Assembly: GCA_020634555.1 (NCBI GenBank)
Contig: JACKBK010000005.1
Location: 1-64,000 of the forward strand
Direction of reading: 5' to 3'
Length of the DNA stretch: 64,000 nt
DNA from: Caldilineae bacterium
GTDB lineage: Bacteria; Chloroflexota; Anaerolineae; JAAEKA01
In this document: one piece after another, positions 55,053-63,088 of the stretch
Layout: each line of letters starts with the position of its first letter
How positions within the stretch are numbered: the first letter of the stretch is position 1
Notes under the pieces: model-generated
Databases searched by the model: none
What the model was told of the DNA's origin: nothing
What the model saw: the letters and a program-made list of their open reading frames with translations, nothing else
Translations under genes and position numbers: made by a program

Positions 55053-56288
55053 ATGCTCCAACCCCACGAGCTAACCCTGGAAGAGATGGGCGACCTGGCG
55101 GAGATCATCCCGGCCAAGGACCCGGAGGTGAGGATCAGCTACCGGCCGATTCCTGACTTCGACCGCCCCAGCGCGCGCAGCATCATCCCGGTGTGCGAGC
55201 CGACGCTGGACGGCAACGAGCTGAAATACGTGCAGCAGGCCGTCGAGACTAACTGGATCTCGTCGGCCGGCAGCTTCATCCGCGAGTTCGAGGCGAAGTT
55301 CGCCGAGGCGTGCGGCGCGCGCTACGGCATTGCTTGCGCCAATGGCACCGTCGCGCTGCACCTGGCGCTGGCGACTCTGGGCCTCGAACCGGGCGACGAG
55401 GTGATCATCCCCACCTTCACCATGATCGCCACCATCAACGCTGTGACCTACTGCGGTGCGACACCGGTGCTGGTGGACAACGAGCCCGACTTCTGGCAGA
55501 TGGATGTGGCCGACGTGGCAAGAAAGGTCACACCGCGCACCAGGGCCATCATCCCCGTACACATCTATGGCCACCCGGTGGACATGGACGCGCTCAACGA
55601 GCTGGCCTGCCGTCATGGCATCACCGTCATCGAGGATGCCGCCGAGGCCCACGGCGCGGAGTACAAGGGGCGTCGCGCCGGCGGGCTGGCTGCGGCCGCG
55701 GCCTTCAGCTTCTATGGCAACAAGATCCTTACCACCGGCGAGGGCGGTATGGTCACCACCAACGACCAGGAGATCGCCCGCCTGGCCTGGAACCTGCGCG
55801 ACCACGCCTTCAGCAGCGAGCGCCATTTCTGGCACAAGTACGTCGGGTTCAACTACCGCATGACAAACCTTCAGGCCGCGGTTGGGCTGGCGCAGGTGGA
55901 GCGGCTGGACGAGCTGGTGGCAGCCCGGCGGCAAAACGCGGCTCTCTATACGTCGCTGTTGCGCGACATCCCCGGCATCACCACGCCGCCAGAGGCTGAG
56001 TGGGCCAAAAACGTCTTCTGGATGTACGGCATCATGGTGGATCGCGGCGCGTATGGCATGAACCGCGACCAACTGAGGCGCGTGCTGGCCGACAACGGCA
56101 TCGAGACCCGCACCTTCTTCATCCCCATGCACTGCCAGCCGGTCTACTGGGACGCGTTCAAGGGGCAGCGCTTCCCAGTAGCCGAGCGCCTCTGCCGGGA
56201 CGGGTTCTACCTTCCCTCGGCATCCTCGTTAACCGTCGCCGAGATCGAGCGCGTCGCTGCTGTCATCGACGAGGCCTGCGGGGGCTGA
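55053..56288 (+). CDS. DegT/DnrJ/EryC1/StrS-family aminotransferase
   Basis: A 411-residue PLP enzyme that transaminates nucleotide-linked 4-keto sugars (perosamine-synthase-like). A ~45-residue N-terminal extension precedes the family start IIPVCEPTLDGNELKYVQQA. Conserved features: NGTVALHLALATLGLEPGDE, IEDAAEAHGAEYKG, the PLP lysine in SFYGNKILTTGEGGM and WNLRDHAF. The aminosugar would go into surface glycan. It sits next to the broken glycosyltransferase, which hints at a former glycan locus. Confidence 0.9.
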   Translation: MLQPHELTLEEMGDLAEIIPAKDPEVRISYRPIPDFDRPSARSIIPVCEPTLDGNELKYVQQAVETNWISSAGSFIREFEAKFAEACGARYGIACANGTVALHLALATLGLEPGDEVIIPTFTMIATINAVTYCGATPVLVDNEPDFWQMDVADVARKVTPRTRAIIPVHIYGHPVDMDALNELACRHGITVIEDAAEAHGAEYKGRRAGGLAAAAAFSFYGNKILTTGEGGMVTTNDQEIARLAWNLRDHAFSSERHFWHKYVGFNYRMTNLQAAVGLAQVERLDELVAARRQNAALYTSLLRDIPGITTPPEAEWAKNVFWMYGIMVDRGAYGMNRDQLRRVLADNGIETRTFFIPMHCQPVYWDAFKGQRFPVAERLCRDGFYLPSASSLTVAEIERVAAVIDEACGG

Positions 56289-56322
56289 GGTTGGATCAAG
56301 CGCAGAAGTGCATGACAAGCGA

Positions 56323-56351
56323 TTGCCCGGCCTGAATCTCCGTGCTATAAT
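56323..56351 (+). promoter_or_regulatory. Leaderless promoter, cassette copy 1
   Basis: -35 TTGCCC, a 17-bp spacer and -10 TATAAT, with only six bases (TGCCCC) between the -10 box and the start codon. Transcription should begin at or next to the first base of the GTG. Confidence 0.85.
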
Positions 56352-56357
56352 TGCCCC

Positions 56358-56612
56358 GTGAAGCCGATACCGATCAACGAGAAGCTGGTCTGGGACTACG
56401 ACATCCCCGCGGACGCGCAGGAGAACGAGGCGTTTCTGCGTTGGTACGTTGCGCGTGTCCTATCGCGGGGCGGCGACGACGATCTGCGCGCAATCGGTTT
56501 CCAGACGATCCACGACTACCTTCCACACCTTAACCTGCCACGCGAGATCCGCGAGTTCTGGGAGTGGTATTTCAGCCAGCCGAAAGGCACGCGCCCGCTA
56601 TGGAGATCTTGA
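56358..56612 (+). CDS. Small DUF6922-like protein (copy 1), probable antitoxin-type partner
   Basis: 84 residues starting at GTG, read as MKPIPINEKLVWDYDIP. Helical features LRWYVARVLSRGGDDDLRAI and LPREIREFWEWYFSQP resemble short proteins found ahead of AbiEii/AbiGii nucleotidyltransferase toxins. The paralogue at 61918 is nearly identical in the first half and starts at ATG. Its 3' end overlaps the stump frame beginning MEILTPFQ by 13 bp. The leaderless promoter means no ribosome-binding site is expected. Confidence 0.75.
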   Translation: MKPIPINEKLVWDYDIPADAQENEAFLRWYVARVLSRGGDDDLRAIGFQTIHDYLPHLNLPREIREFWEWYFSQPKGTRPLWRS

Positions 56613-56680
56613 CCCCCTTCCAGAAGCGCATACTTACGGCCCTTGGTCGTAGCGATCTCTCGAACTGGCTGACGAGTTGA
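56600..56680 (+). pseudogene. Truncated start of an AbiEii-like nucleotidyltransferase gene (copy 1)
   Basis: A 26-codon frame, MEILTPFQKRILTALGRSDL then SNWLTS and stop. It matches the opening helix of AbiEii-type toxins, but the catalytic domain that should follow (TGGTAL region) is absent. It overlaps the preceding small gene in the way an antitoxin-toxin pair would. Confidence 0.6.
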
Positions 56681-56730
56681 TGGCATTCATGGCCGACCCG
56701 TGAAGCTAGTGGCGACGAGATCATGGATGG

Positions 56731-56770
56731 AAACGGCGAAACGCCAGTGAGAAGCGTCTCACGGTTCGCC
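56731..56770 (+). terminator. Imperfect hairpin ending cassette copy 1
   Basis: AACGGCGAAACG pairs imperfectly with CGGTTCGCCG around CGTCTCA. The corresponding hairpin after copy 2 is perfect, so this looks like a decayed version of the same element. Confidence 0.55.
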
Positions 56771-56801
56771 GCTGAGACGACCGCCATAAGGGGAACCTCA
56801 C

Positions 56802-57656
56802 ATGACCCAACACATCTACTGGGACGCTCCGCTTTGGGAAGTGCTGCTGCTGGGAATTTTCGGGCTGGCGCTGATGGCATGGCTGCTTGGACGTGCAGTG
56901 CGCCGTACCCGTCTCTCGGCAGCGCTGGCAGCCATCGAACCAGCGTTGAACGAGCAGCCGCTCTTCTTCTTTGATTGGGAACGAGGCGTCATCGCCTTGA
57001 ACGACGGCGCTGAACGGGTGATGGATGTCCTGCGCACATCGCAAGGCCCGCCATTTCCACTTGACGTTCTGGCCGATGCCCTGCACGAGGCGCAGGAAGA
57101 AAACCGCGTCGTTTACCATGAAGGTTGGCCGGATGCAGGTTCCAACCTGGTGGCTGCGCCTGTTGCCAGCCAGGTGGGGGGGACCAGCATTGGCGTCCTG
57201 GCAATGATCGTGCCGGAACCACCCCTGGCGCTCCTGGAAGGTCGGGTTGACGAGCCAGCAGCGTCGTCCCCGGACTGGATCGAGATCGGAGCGACGTTGC
57301 GGCTGCAACGACAGCGGCCCGTGGTGCGCGTCCAGCGGATCGATCCCCCGATGGCAGGACAAGCAGCCGTGGCCTGGCAGGAGAACCAACTTAGCCCCAC
57401 GGAAGATGCGCTGCTGCGCTATCTGCTCGAACATGCGAACGAGGTGCATGCCGCGGAAGCGTTGTTCAGCGCCGTCTGGATTGAGGACGAGGTAGACACC
57501 CTCGGCTTGCGGCCCGATCAGAGGGATCGCCTGCGCCGTCTGGTCTTTCAACTGCGCCAGCACGTGGAACCCAACCCTAGCGTTCCACGTTACGTCTGCA
57601 CAGCTCACGGCATGGGGTATGTGCTGTACGCCGATGAAGAGGGGGGTGCTTCATGA
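56802..57656 (+). CDS. Membrane-tethered protein with C-terminal winged-helix DNA-binding domain
   Basis: 284 residues. One N-terminal membrane helix (WEVLLLGIFGLALMAWLLG), then a ~140-residue PAS-like domain (FFFDWERGVIALNDGAERVM), and an OmpR/PhoB-type winged helix at the C-terminus (LSPTEDALLRYLLEH, RLRRLVFQLRQHVEPNPS, YVCTAHGMGYVLY). This is the reverse order of ToxR/CadC, where the DNA-binding domain comes first. It overlaps the solute-binding gene by 4 bp, so it could sense the ligand of that protein. Confidence 0.82.
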   Translation: MTQHIYWDAPLWEVLLLGIFGLALMAWLLGRAVRRTRLSAALAAIEPALNEQPLFFFDWERGVIALNDGAERVMDVLRTSQGPPFPLDVLADALHEAQEENRVVYHEGWPDAGSNLVAAPVASQVGGTSIGVLAMIVPEPPLALLEGRVDEPAASSPDWIEIGATLRLQRQRPVVRVQRIDPPMAGQAAVAWQENQLSPTEDALLRYLLEHANEVHAAEALFSAVWIEDEVDTLGLRPDQRDRLRRLVFQLRQHVEPNPSVPRYVCTAHGMGYVLYADEEGGAS

Positions 57657-59208
57657 AGCGTGTCGGGCGCTGGCTGGCGCGGGTGGGACCGCGCCAACTG
57701 ATCGCTATACTCACATTGGTATGGCTGATGTTCACGCTGGGATGGTTGGTAGCGCGCTCCGATGGGATGGGCGGAAGGCCCTTGGTCATCGTTTGGGGCA
57801 GCGATCCCGGCGCCTATGATCCGCACCGGACGTCAAATCCGGTGGCCCAGGACGTTTTTCGCCATGTGTGCCAGCCCTTGTTCTATGAAGATGAGAGCGG
57901 GACGGTGCGCGGGTTGTTGGCAGAGGATGCGTTTCAATACAGCAACGACGGGCGACAGTTGAGCGTTTCTTTGCGGCCAGGTATCACCTTTCACGACGGC
58001 GCCGTGCTGTCCGCTGAAGCGGTGCAGTCCAGCTTTGAACGCTTGCAGCGAATGAGCGTTTCACCCCTGCTCGCCGATCTGCGCGGTGTCACGGTGACGG
58101 CGCAGCCCGACGGACGCACCGTGTTGTTTGATCTGCCGTCGCCCGACTTCGATTTCGTACGACTGGTGCTGGCCAATCCCTACGCAGCTATCGTGTCGCC
58201 GCTGACTCAGGAAACAGATGGACCAGGCTTCGTCGCCTGCACTGGTCCGTACCAGTTTGCAGCCAGCCTCTATCGTCCCGGCCATTCGTTGACGCTGGTG
58301 CGCTTCGCCGATTATCGTTGGCCGCCGGCGCTGTTCGCGAACCGGAGCGCGCCGCGCATCGCCCGTATTCGCTTTGACTTCATTGCTGATCGCGCTGAAC
58401 GTCTCGATGCGCAGTCGACGGCCAAGGCTGTGTCTTAAGCCTGAGCGTAGAGGATGTGAAGCAGGTAGCGGATATCCCCCGGTTTCGACTCTACGAGGCC
58501 ACGGGAGGCGTCACCTATCTGGGCTTTAACTTCCAACGGGGCCGCTGGCAGGATGTGCGGGCGCGTCAAGCTGTCGCCATGGCATTGGATAAGGCCAGCC
58601 TGGCGGGTGATGGCCCTTTCCTGGTAGCTGACACGCCGCTGACGCCCAACACCGTCGGCTACGACCCCAGCGTAGCAGTTGCCGGCTATGGCTATGCTCC
58701 AGAGCGAAGTCGGAAGCTGCTGGCTGAGGCCGGTTTCGACAGCGACGCCGAGGTGGTGCTGCTGATCCCCGAAAGCAGCACCTATCGCCAACTGGCCGCC
58801 GCCGTGCAGCAGCAGTTGCAGGCTATTGGGTTGAGCCAGATCCGGCTGCGTGAGGTTGCGCGCTCCGATATCTTGACACAGCGCCAGGACTTCGACCTGC
58901 TTCTGTTCGACTACGCCTGGGGAGACTACACGGCGTTGGGCATCTTCCTCGGCCCGGGGCCGCGCAACCTGCTCAACTACTCCGGCGGCGACGTGGCTCA
59001 CCTGGTGAACCAGGCGCGCCTGACAGCGGATCTCAACCTGCGCCAGCGGTACGTGAACGAGGCGCAACAGGTTGTGCTGGAGCAAGCCGTCTGGCAGCCA
59101 TTGCTGGTGCGGCAGATCACCTTCGCCGTGGATGGCGAGTGCGTGCAGGGCGAGCGCCAGTCCCCTTATGGAGAACTCCTCTTCTACGATGCTTACACTG
59201 CTCCCTGA
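57653..59208 (+). pseudogene. Frameshifted family-5 extracellular solute-binding protein
   Basis: The first part (57653-58438) has a membrane anchor (LIAILTLVWLMFTLGWLV) and SBP_bac_5 features (WGSDPGAYDPHRTSNPVAQ, LRPGITFHDGAVLSAEAVQS). It ends at a TAA. The rest continues in the next frame from about 58415 to 59208 (LSLSVEDVKQVADIPRF, GVTYLGFNFQRGRWQDVRAR, ALGIFLGPGPRNLLNYSGG). A single indel near 58410-58432 restores one ~515-residue protein. Either a recent mutation or a sequencing error. No permease or ATPase genes follow, so it may be a sensor partner of the regulator upstream. Confidence 0.85.
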
Positions 59209-59309
59209 CACCATGGATCGATTGGCCATAGATCAACAGCAGGCCTATATCTTGTGGTGTTAGCGAAAAGAACCCTGTATATCGCGTAATACCTTTGGGT
59301 AGTCGCCGT

Positions 59310-59349
59310 AAATCACAAACAATCATGAAAAATCACAAAGTATCATGAA
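59310..59349 (+). repeat. 20-bp tandem repeat upstream of the 59431 gene
   Basis: AAATCACAAACAATCATGAA (59310-59329) is followed directly by AAATCACAAAGTATCATGAA. The 20-bp spacing, two helical turns, would suit cooperative binding by a regulator. It lies ~80-120 bp upstream of the start codon. Confidence 0.8.
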
Positions 59350-59430
59350 ATCTGGGGCGGTTTTGTAGTATGGTGGAGAAGCCACCGAGGCGTTCGGTGA
59401 ACGGAGCTTGGAGATCGAGGAGGTTTCACC

Positions 59431-60090
59431 ATGTTGAAGCGAGGCATTGGGTTGGTCGTCGTGTTTGCGCTGTTGAGCGTGTTGTTCGTGGCTGCCATGG
59501 CGTCTGCCCAGGACGGTGAAGAGGGCCCCATCCAGCCATGGGAGATTGCACAGAAGGGCGGATACAACGTCATCGCGATTCACGAGGAAGTAGGCATAGA
59601 CACATTGGACCGTGTTCATGCCTTGTTGACACAGGAATATGGCGACAAGGTGCTGTACTGGACGGTTCAAGAAATTGATGGTGTCCAACATGTTTATGCC
59701 TACCCATACAGAGAGGGGGAAGACGCCAAGACATTCGTTGAGCTAATCGAGAGAACTGTGAATGACGATTTGGCTGTGACCCCGGAGTCTGAGAAAGATG
59801 AAAGCCGATCTGTCTGGGTTTGTAACCATCTCTACTGGCATGCTTTCTATCTGGGATCTGTATTTTCGATCTGTGGCTATCAAGGCACTGGCAGTCATGG
59901 TTATGGCAATCTTGCCGTCTATAGTTTTGATAACGTCGCCAGTTCCTACTATGAGACGAACACAAGTGGCGCGGTCGCAATCTACGACGGCTACAACTAC
60001 ACGAGTTACATAGGCACGATCGTCTCGGATTGGGGGTTGTTCAATTCCACTTACAACGACAAGGCATCAAGTGTGTGGGGATACTATTGA
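59431..60090 (+). CDS. Secreted protein of unknown function
   Basis: 219 residues after AGGAGGTTTCACC. Signal peptide with cleavage after AMASAQ. The first half of the mature part is alpha/beta (YNVIAIHEEVGIDTLDRVHA, VLYWTVQEIDGVQHVYAYPY). The second half is rich in Tyr, Ser, Asn and Gly, with two cysteines (VCNHLYWHAFYLGSVFSICG) and a C-terminal run GTIVSDWGLFNSTYNDKASS resembling peptidase-inhibitor-type beta/gamma folds, but no family is certain. Lower GC than its neighbours. Confidence 0.75.
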   Translation: MLKRGIGLVVVFALLSVLFVAAMASAQDGEEGPIQPWEIAQKGGYNVIAIHEEVGIDTLDRVHALLTQEYGDKVLYWTVQEIDGVQHVYAYPYREGEDAKTFVELIERTVNDDLAVTPESEKDESRSVWVCNHLYWHAFYLGSVFSICGYQGTGSHGYGNLAVYSFDNVASSYYETNTSGAVAIYDGYNYTSYIGTIVSDWGLFNSTYNDKASSVWGYY

Positions 60091-60145
60091 GCAATTGATG
60101 CTTGAACACGGTATGTCGTTACCATCATAGAAACAGGATAGTCTC

Positions 60146-60177
60146 AAGCCACCCGAGAGCCGATGCTCGGGTGGCTT
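60146..60177 (+). terminator. Hairpin terminator after the 59431 gene
   Basis: Perfect 12-bp stem AAGCCACCCGAG / CTCGGGTGGCTT with an 8-nt loop; only a weak T run follows. Confidence 0.75.
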
Positions 60178-60223
60178 CAACATTTTCAGAACATGTTGAA
60201 TTGCAACTAACGGAGGTCAGGGA

Positions 60224-61041
60224 GTGTCCCATAAGACGCTGAAAACTGTTGTGATGGCGCTTGCGCTACTGTCTGCTGGAGGATGTTCCTCAGCGCGACA
60301 TTCTGAACGTCCAAGCGCTACCAGAGTTCGCTGAGAGCAACCATTACAACGTGTTTGTACTGGAAGCGACTACACCTTCCTGCTTTTAGGGGTTCATGCG
60401 CATATCCTGTGAGCACCAGAAGCGATCTCGATGCCTATGTCGACTTTGTGAAGTCTGGCTTGATGACACCGTTGCGTCACGAAGATGTAAACAACGTGTT
60501 GACAATTGTGACTTTCAATGAGCCCGTGTCTCGAAAAGTTCTTGAAGAAATACTCGGCTTATCAGACGCATCTCAAATCGAGATGATCAAGGCAGTGTAT
60601 TCTGACATGAATGATCCAAACCCGGCCACTAATACCTGGACCTTGGAAGCTCATCCCGAAGGAAATTCAAACTACACTGACGGCCTAAGTACACTGGCAT
60701 CAAGCATCAGTTCTATGGAATTGATGCCAAACCGCGAGGAAGCTGTCGATACTCTTGGTGAGGTTCCATCGTCACCTCGCCTGGAATTGATTGGATTTGT
60801 CGCGATCGAACTCTGGCTTCCCCTCGAACAAATTGATTATCTTAATGAACACGAGATGATCTTCCTGGCTGATCCCCTACCAGCCTATGCCCGCATGCTC
60901 GTATCTTATACAGACGAGGCTGTTCGCATCCGATCGATGAATGATGACCTACATCAGCTGCCAGACGGCATCGAAGCATTCATCATTGCTGATTTCACCG
61001 ATCTCTATTCAGAGATGCAATTCCTTTCACAAGAAAGATAG
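60224..61041 (+). pseudogene. Lipoprotein gene with two frameshifts
   Basis: A GTG start after CGGAGGTCAGGGA gives MSHKTLKTVVMALALLSAGG then Cys, a clear lipoprotein signal. The frame then stops near 60331. A second frame continues ILNVQALPEFAESNHYNVFV up to a TAG near 60388, and a third frame carries the remaining ~205 residues to 61041 (VSTRSDLDAYVDFVKSG, IVTFNEPVSRKVLEEILG). All three pieces read as protein, so two indels broke one gene. Family unknown; no longer intact as sequenced. Confidence 0.72.
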
Positions 61042-61092
61042 ATACTGCTTCAAATCGGCCTCGGCAGCTAAACAACCCGATACATATACAAG

Positions 61093-61121
61093 GAGCGAGG
61101 CCACAATGTGTGGCCTCGCTC
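61093..61121. terminator. Perfect 13-bp hairpin
   Basis: The arm GAGCGAGGCCACA and its exact complement enclose ATG, followed by GCGATCTTAAGG. It lies 50 bp after the lipoprotein pseudogene. The rest of the 61042-61365 gap has no supported gene. Confidence 0.75.
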
Positions 61122-61365
61122 GCGATCTTAAGGTAACAACTCCTAAGCCAGAGACTGCATACACCTATGAGAGAACCAAATGCAACTCTCGACATCATCG
61201 CAGTAACTGGCAAACTCCCCCTGATTCTGAGAACCTCGAACTACTTACCTGGGCATTTGCCAGGCAAGACCGAGGCACAAAACTGGCGCGAATGATCTTC
61301 TTTGTCTTCCATGATCGCAACATCCTTGGTCTGGGAAAGGCGATTTGATCGGACCAACAATTCTT

Positions 61366-61869
61366 ATGAGTTCCACAGTGAGCAAACGACGTTCCGTTGC
61401 ACTAACGCTTGCATTGGTCACGATTGCGGCCGGCTATCTGGCAGTGCTTTTTATTGTCTCCCAAATCTACTACGGCACGTCCATCGGAAACGATCCTCGC
61501 AGCGCTGCTACCTTTGCTGTTCCCATCGTCATTTTGCCCTACGTGGTTGGGGGCGTCTTTCTGGGTCTGTTCAGCAAGGCTTATGACGCCAAACTGGCGC
61601 TTGTCGCCGGACTGATCGCAACCATCGGCGAACGGCTGCTGATTCTGGCGTTGGCAGCCTGGACGCTGGGCGGTTTTCGCCAGCTGAACTCCGCCGGGGA
61701 GATTTACTACGTGGAAGGCGGGCCTGACCTGCTGGGAGCCATCCAATCTGAAGCCCTCCCCTACTTTACCTGGGCCTACATCCTGCTGGGCATTCCGGTG
61801 AGCATTCTGGCCCTGCTGGTTGCTTACAAGGCCGTGGCATGGCTAAGGCAGCGACAGCGGGCATCGTAG
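61366..61869 (+). CDS. Four-helix membrane protein of unknown function
   Basis: 167 residues with four hydrophobic segments: ALTLALVTIAAGYLAVLFIV, VPIVILPYVVGGVFLGLF, LALVAGLIATIGERLLILAL and ILLGIPVSILALLVAYKAVA. An extracytoplasmic loop follows helix 3 (GGFRQLNSAGEIYYVEGGPD). The ATG at 61366 is preferred over a TTG at 61345. No ribosome-binding site is obvious. I recognise no family. Confidence 0.7.
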   Translation: MSSTVSKRRSVALTLALVTIAAGYLAVLFIVSQIYYGTSIGNDPRSAATFAVPIVILPYVVGGVFLGLFSKAYDAKLALVAGLIATIGERLLILALAAWTLGGFRQLNSAGEIYYVEGGPDLLGAIQSEALPYFTWAYILLGIPVSILALLVAYKAVAWLRQRQRAS

Positions 61870-61882
61870 CGCAACCAGACGA

Positions 61883-61911
61883 TTGCTCAGCCAATTCGTC
61901 CATGCTATAAT
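61883..61911 (+). promoter_or_regulatory. Leaderless promoter, cassette copy 2
   Basis: -35 TTGCTC, a 17-bp spacer and -10 TATAAT, then TGCCCC and the ATG. Identical in layout to copy 1 at 56323. Confidence 0.85.
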
Positions 61912-61917
61912 TGCCCC

Positions 61918-62196
61918 ATGAAGCCGATACCGATCAACGAGAAGCTGGTCTGGGACTACGACATCCCCGAGGACGCACAGGAGAACGAGGCATTTCTGCG
62001 CTGGTACGTGACGCGCGTGCTCACGAATGGAACGTCCACAGACATCCGCGCCGTTGGCATATCGACTATTCACGATTACCTGCCTGACATCTTCTTGCCG
62101 CGTGAGATAGATGAGTTCTGGCGCTGGTACTTCAGTCAGCCACACGTCAAGGAACGCTATGGAGATATTAACCCCGTTCCAGCAGCAGTTGCTTAG
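61918..62196 (+). CDS. Small DUF6922-like protein (copy 2)
   Basis: 92 residues, paralogue of the 56358 product: the first ~17 residues are identical (MKPIPINEKLVWDYDIP) and the core (FLRWYVTRVLTNG, TIHDYLPDIFLPREIDEF) is well kept; only the C-terminal dozen residues differ. It starts with ATG rather than GTG. It overlaps the stump toxin frame at 62159 by 38 bp. Confidence 0.75.
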   Translation: MKPIPINEKLVWDYDIPEDAQENEAFLRWYVTRVLTNGTSTDIRAVGISTIHDYLPDIFLPREIDEFWRWYFSQPHVKERYGDINPVPAAVA

Positions 62197-62215
62197 GACT
62201 GTCGAATATAGTTGA
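62159..62215 (+). pseudogene. Truncated start of an AbiEii-like nucleotidyltransferase gene (copy 2)
   Basis: An 18-codon frame, MEILTPFQQQLLRTVEYS, then TGA. It shares MEILTPFQ with copy 1 and likewise lacks any catalytic part. Confidence 0.6.
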
Positions 62216-62231
62216 CGTGCGATACAAATTC

Positions 62232-62266
62232 AACGGCGAGACGCGATACCAAAGCGTCTCGCCGTT
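62232..62266. terminator. Perfect 13-bp hairpin ending cassette copy 2
   Basis: AACGGCGAGACGC and GCGTCTCGCCGTT enclose GATACCAAA, 17 bp after the stump gene. The remainder of the gap to 62383 shows nothing further. Confidence 0.85.
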
Positions 62267-62382
62267 TCGATTCATTCGTGAGGGGCACAGTCTGTGCCTG
62301 TGGATGGTTTCACACAGAGCGGCCGCAGCGGCATGGATGGGGCTGGCAAGCTGACACCACCCTGGTACAAAATTAATCGATC

Positions 62383-63075
62383 TCAAGCTTGCGGGCGTCT
62401 CTGACCACGCACAGCGGTAATGGCGAGCCACCCCGACAGAATCAGGCCCACAGCAGCCAGGATCAACCAGACCACCGAATCGGCTCCCCCGCCCGTGGTA
62501 AGGCTGGCGACGCGGACGGCTGTCGGCGCAGCCACGGTGACGCTTACCGGGCCGTGCAACGTTGTCACACCGGACAGCGAGATGTCCTCCAGCCAGTACC
62601 AGTAGGTCAGCCCCGGCTCCACATCGCCGTCACGGTAGGTGTAGACGTGGCCCTGGCTGCTGCCCGGCGACTGGGCCGGCACGAAGGCAAGCAGCACCTC
62701 TGGTCCTGTGTCCGACTCACTCCGGTACAGGTTGAAGCCAGCGTTGTCCAGCTCGCTGACCGTCTCCCAACTCACCAGCACCTCTTGCCCTTCGGTCGTC
62801 GCGCCGAACGACGCCAGGGTGACTGCCAGCGGCCCCGTTGCAGCGCGGTTCCAAAAGCCGCCTTGCAGCTCGAAAGTTCCTCCGGCAGCGGCGGCTGCGT
62901 CCGGTTGGCCGGCCGTGCTGCCCAGATCGAACGTTCCACCGCTGAGACCTATCGCGCCGCCGCCGTCCGCGGTGAACCAATCCAGTTGAAAGGTGCCGCC
63001 GCTCTGGGCGTGGACGCCGGCTGCCGGGATCAGGAGCAGCGCAAGCGCTGCCAACAACGGAATGATGTGTTTCAT
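62383..63075 (-). CDS. Secreted surface protein with C-terminal membrane anchor
   Basis: 230 residues after AGGAGGCAGCGCC. Signal peptide (IIPLLAALALLLIPAAGVHA), then a Gly-rich stretch with repeating GGTF (SGGTFQLDWFTADGGG, SGGTFDLGSTAGQPDAAAAA, GGTFELQGGFWN). Next comes a fibronectin-III-like domain (ISWETVSELDNAGFNLYRSE-type, ending YWYWLEDISLSGV) and a C-terminal membrane helix (VVWLILAAVGLILSGWLAI) followed by RGQRRPQA. The last part resembles a sortase-independent tail anchor. Lies 13 bp downstream of the partial fibre-like gene, likely co-transcribed. Confidence 0.8.
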   Translation of the reverse strand: MKHIIPLLAALALLLIPAAGVHAQSGGTFQLDWFTADGGGAIGLSGGTFDLGSTAGQPDAAAAAGGTFELQGGFWNRAATGPLAVTLASFGATTEGQEVLVSWETVSELDNAGFNLYRSESDTGPEVLLAFVPAQSPGSSQGHVYTYRDGDVEPGLTYWYWLEDISLSGVTTLHGPVSVTVAAPTAVRVASLTTGGGADSVVWLILAAVGLILSGWLAITAVRGQRRPQA

Positions 63076-63088
63076 GGCGCTGCCTCCT

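Noticed and set aside
61086..61345. Possible small gene in the gap after the lipoprotein pseudogene
   Set aside because: The frames have no ribosome-binding site or family features and begin inside the perfect hairpin.
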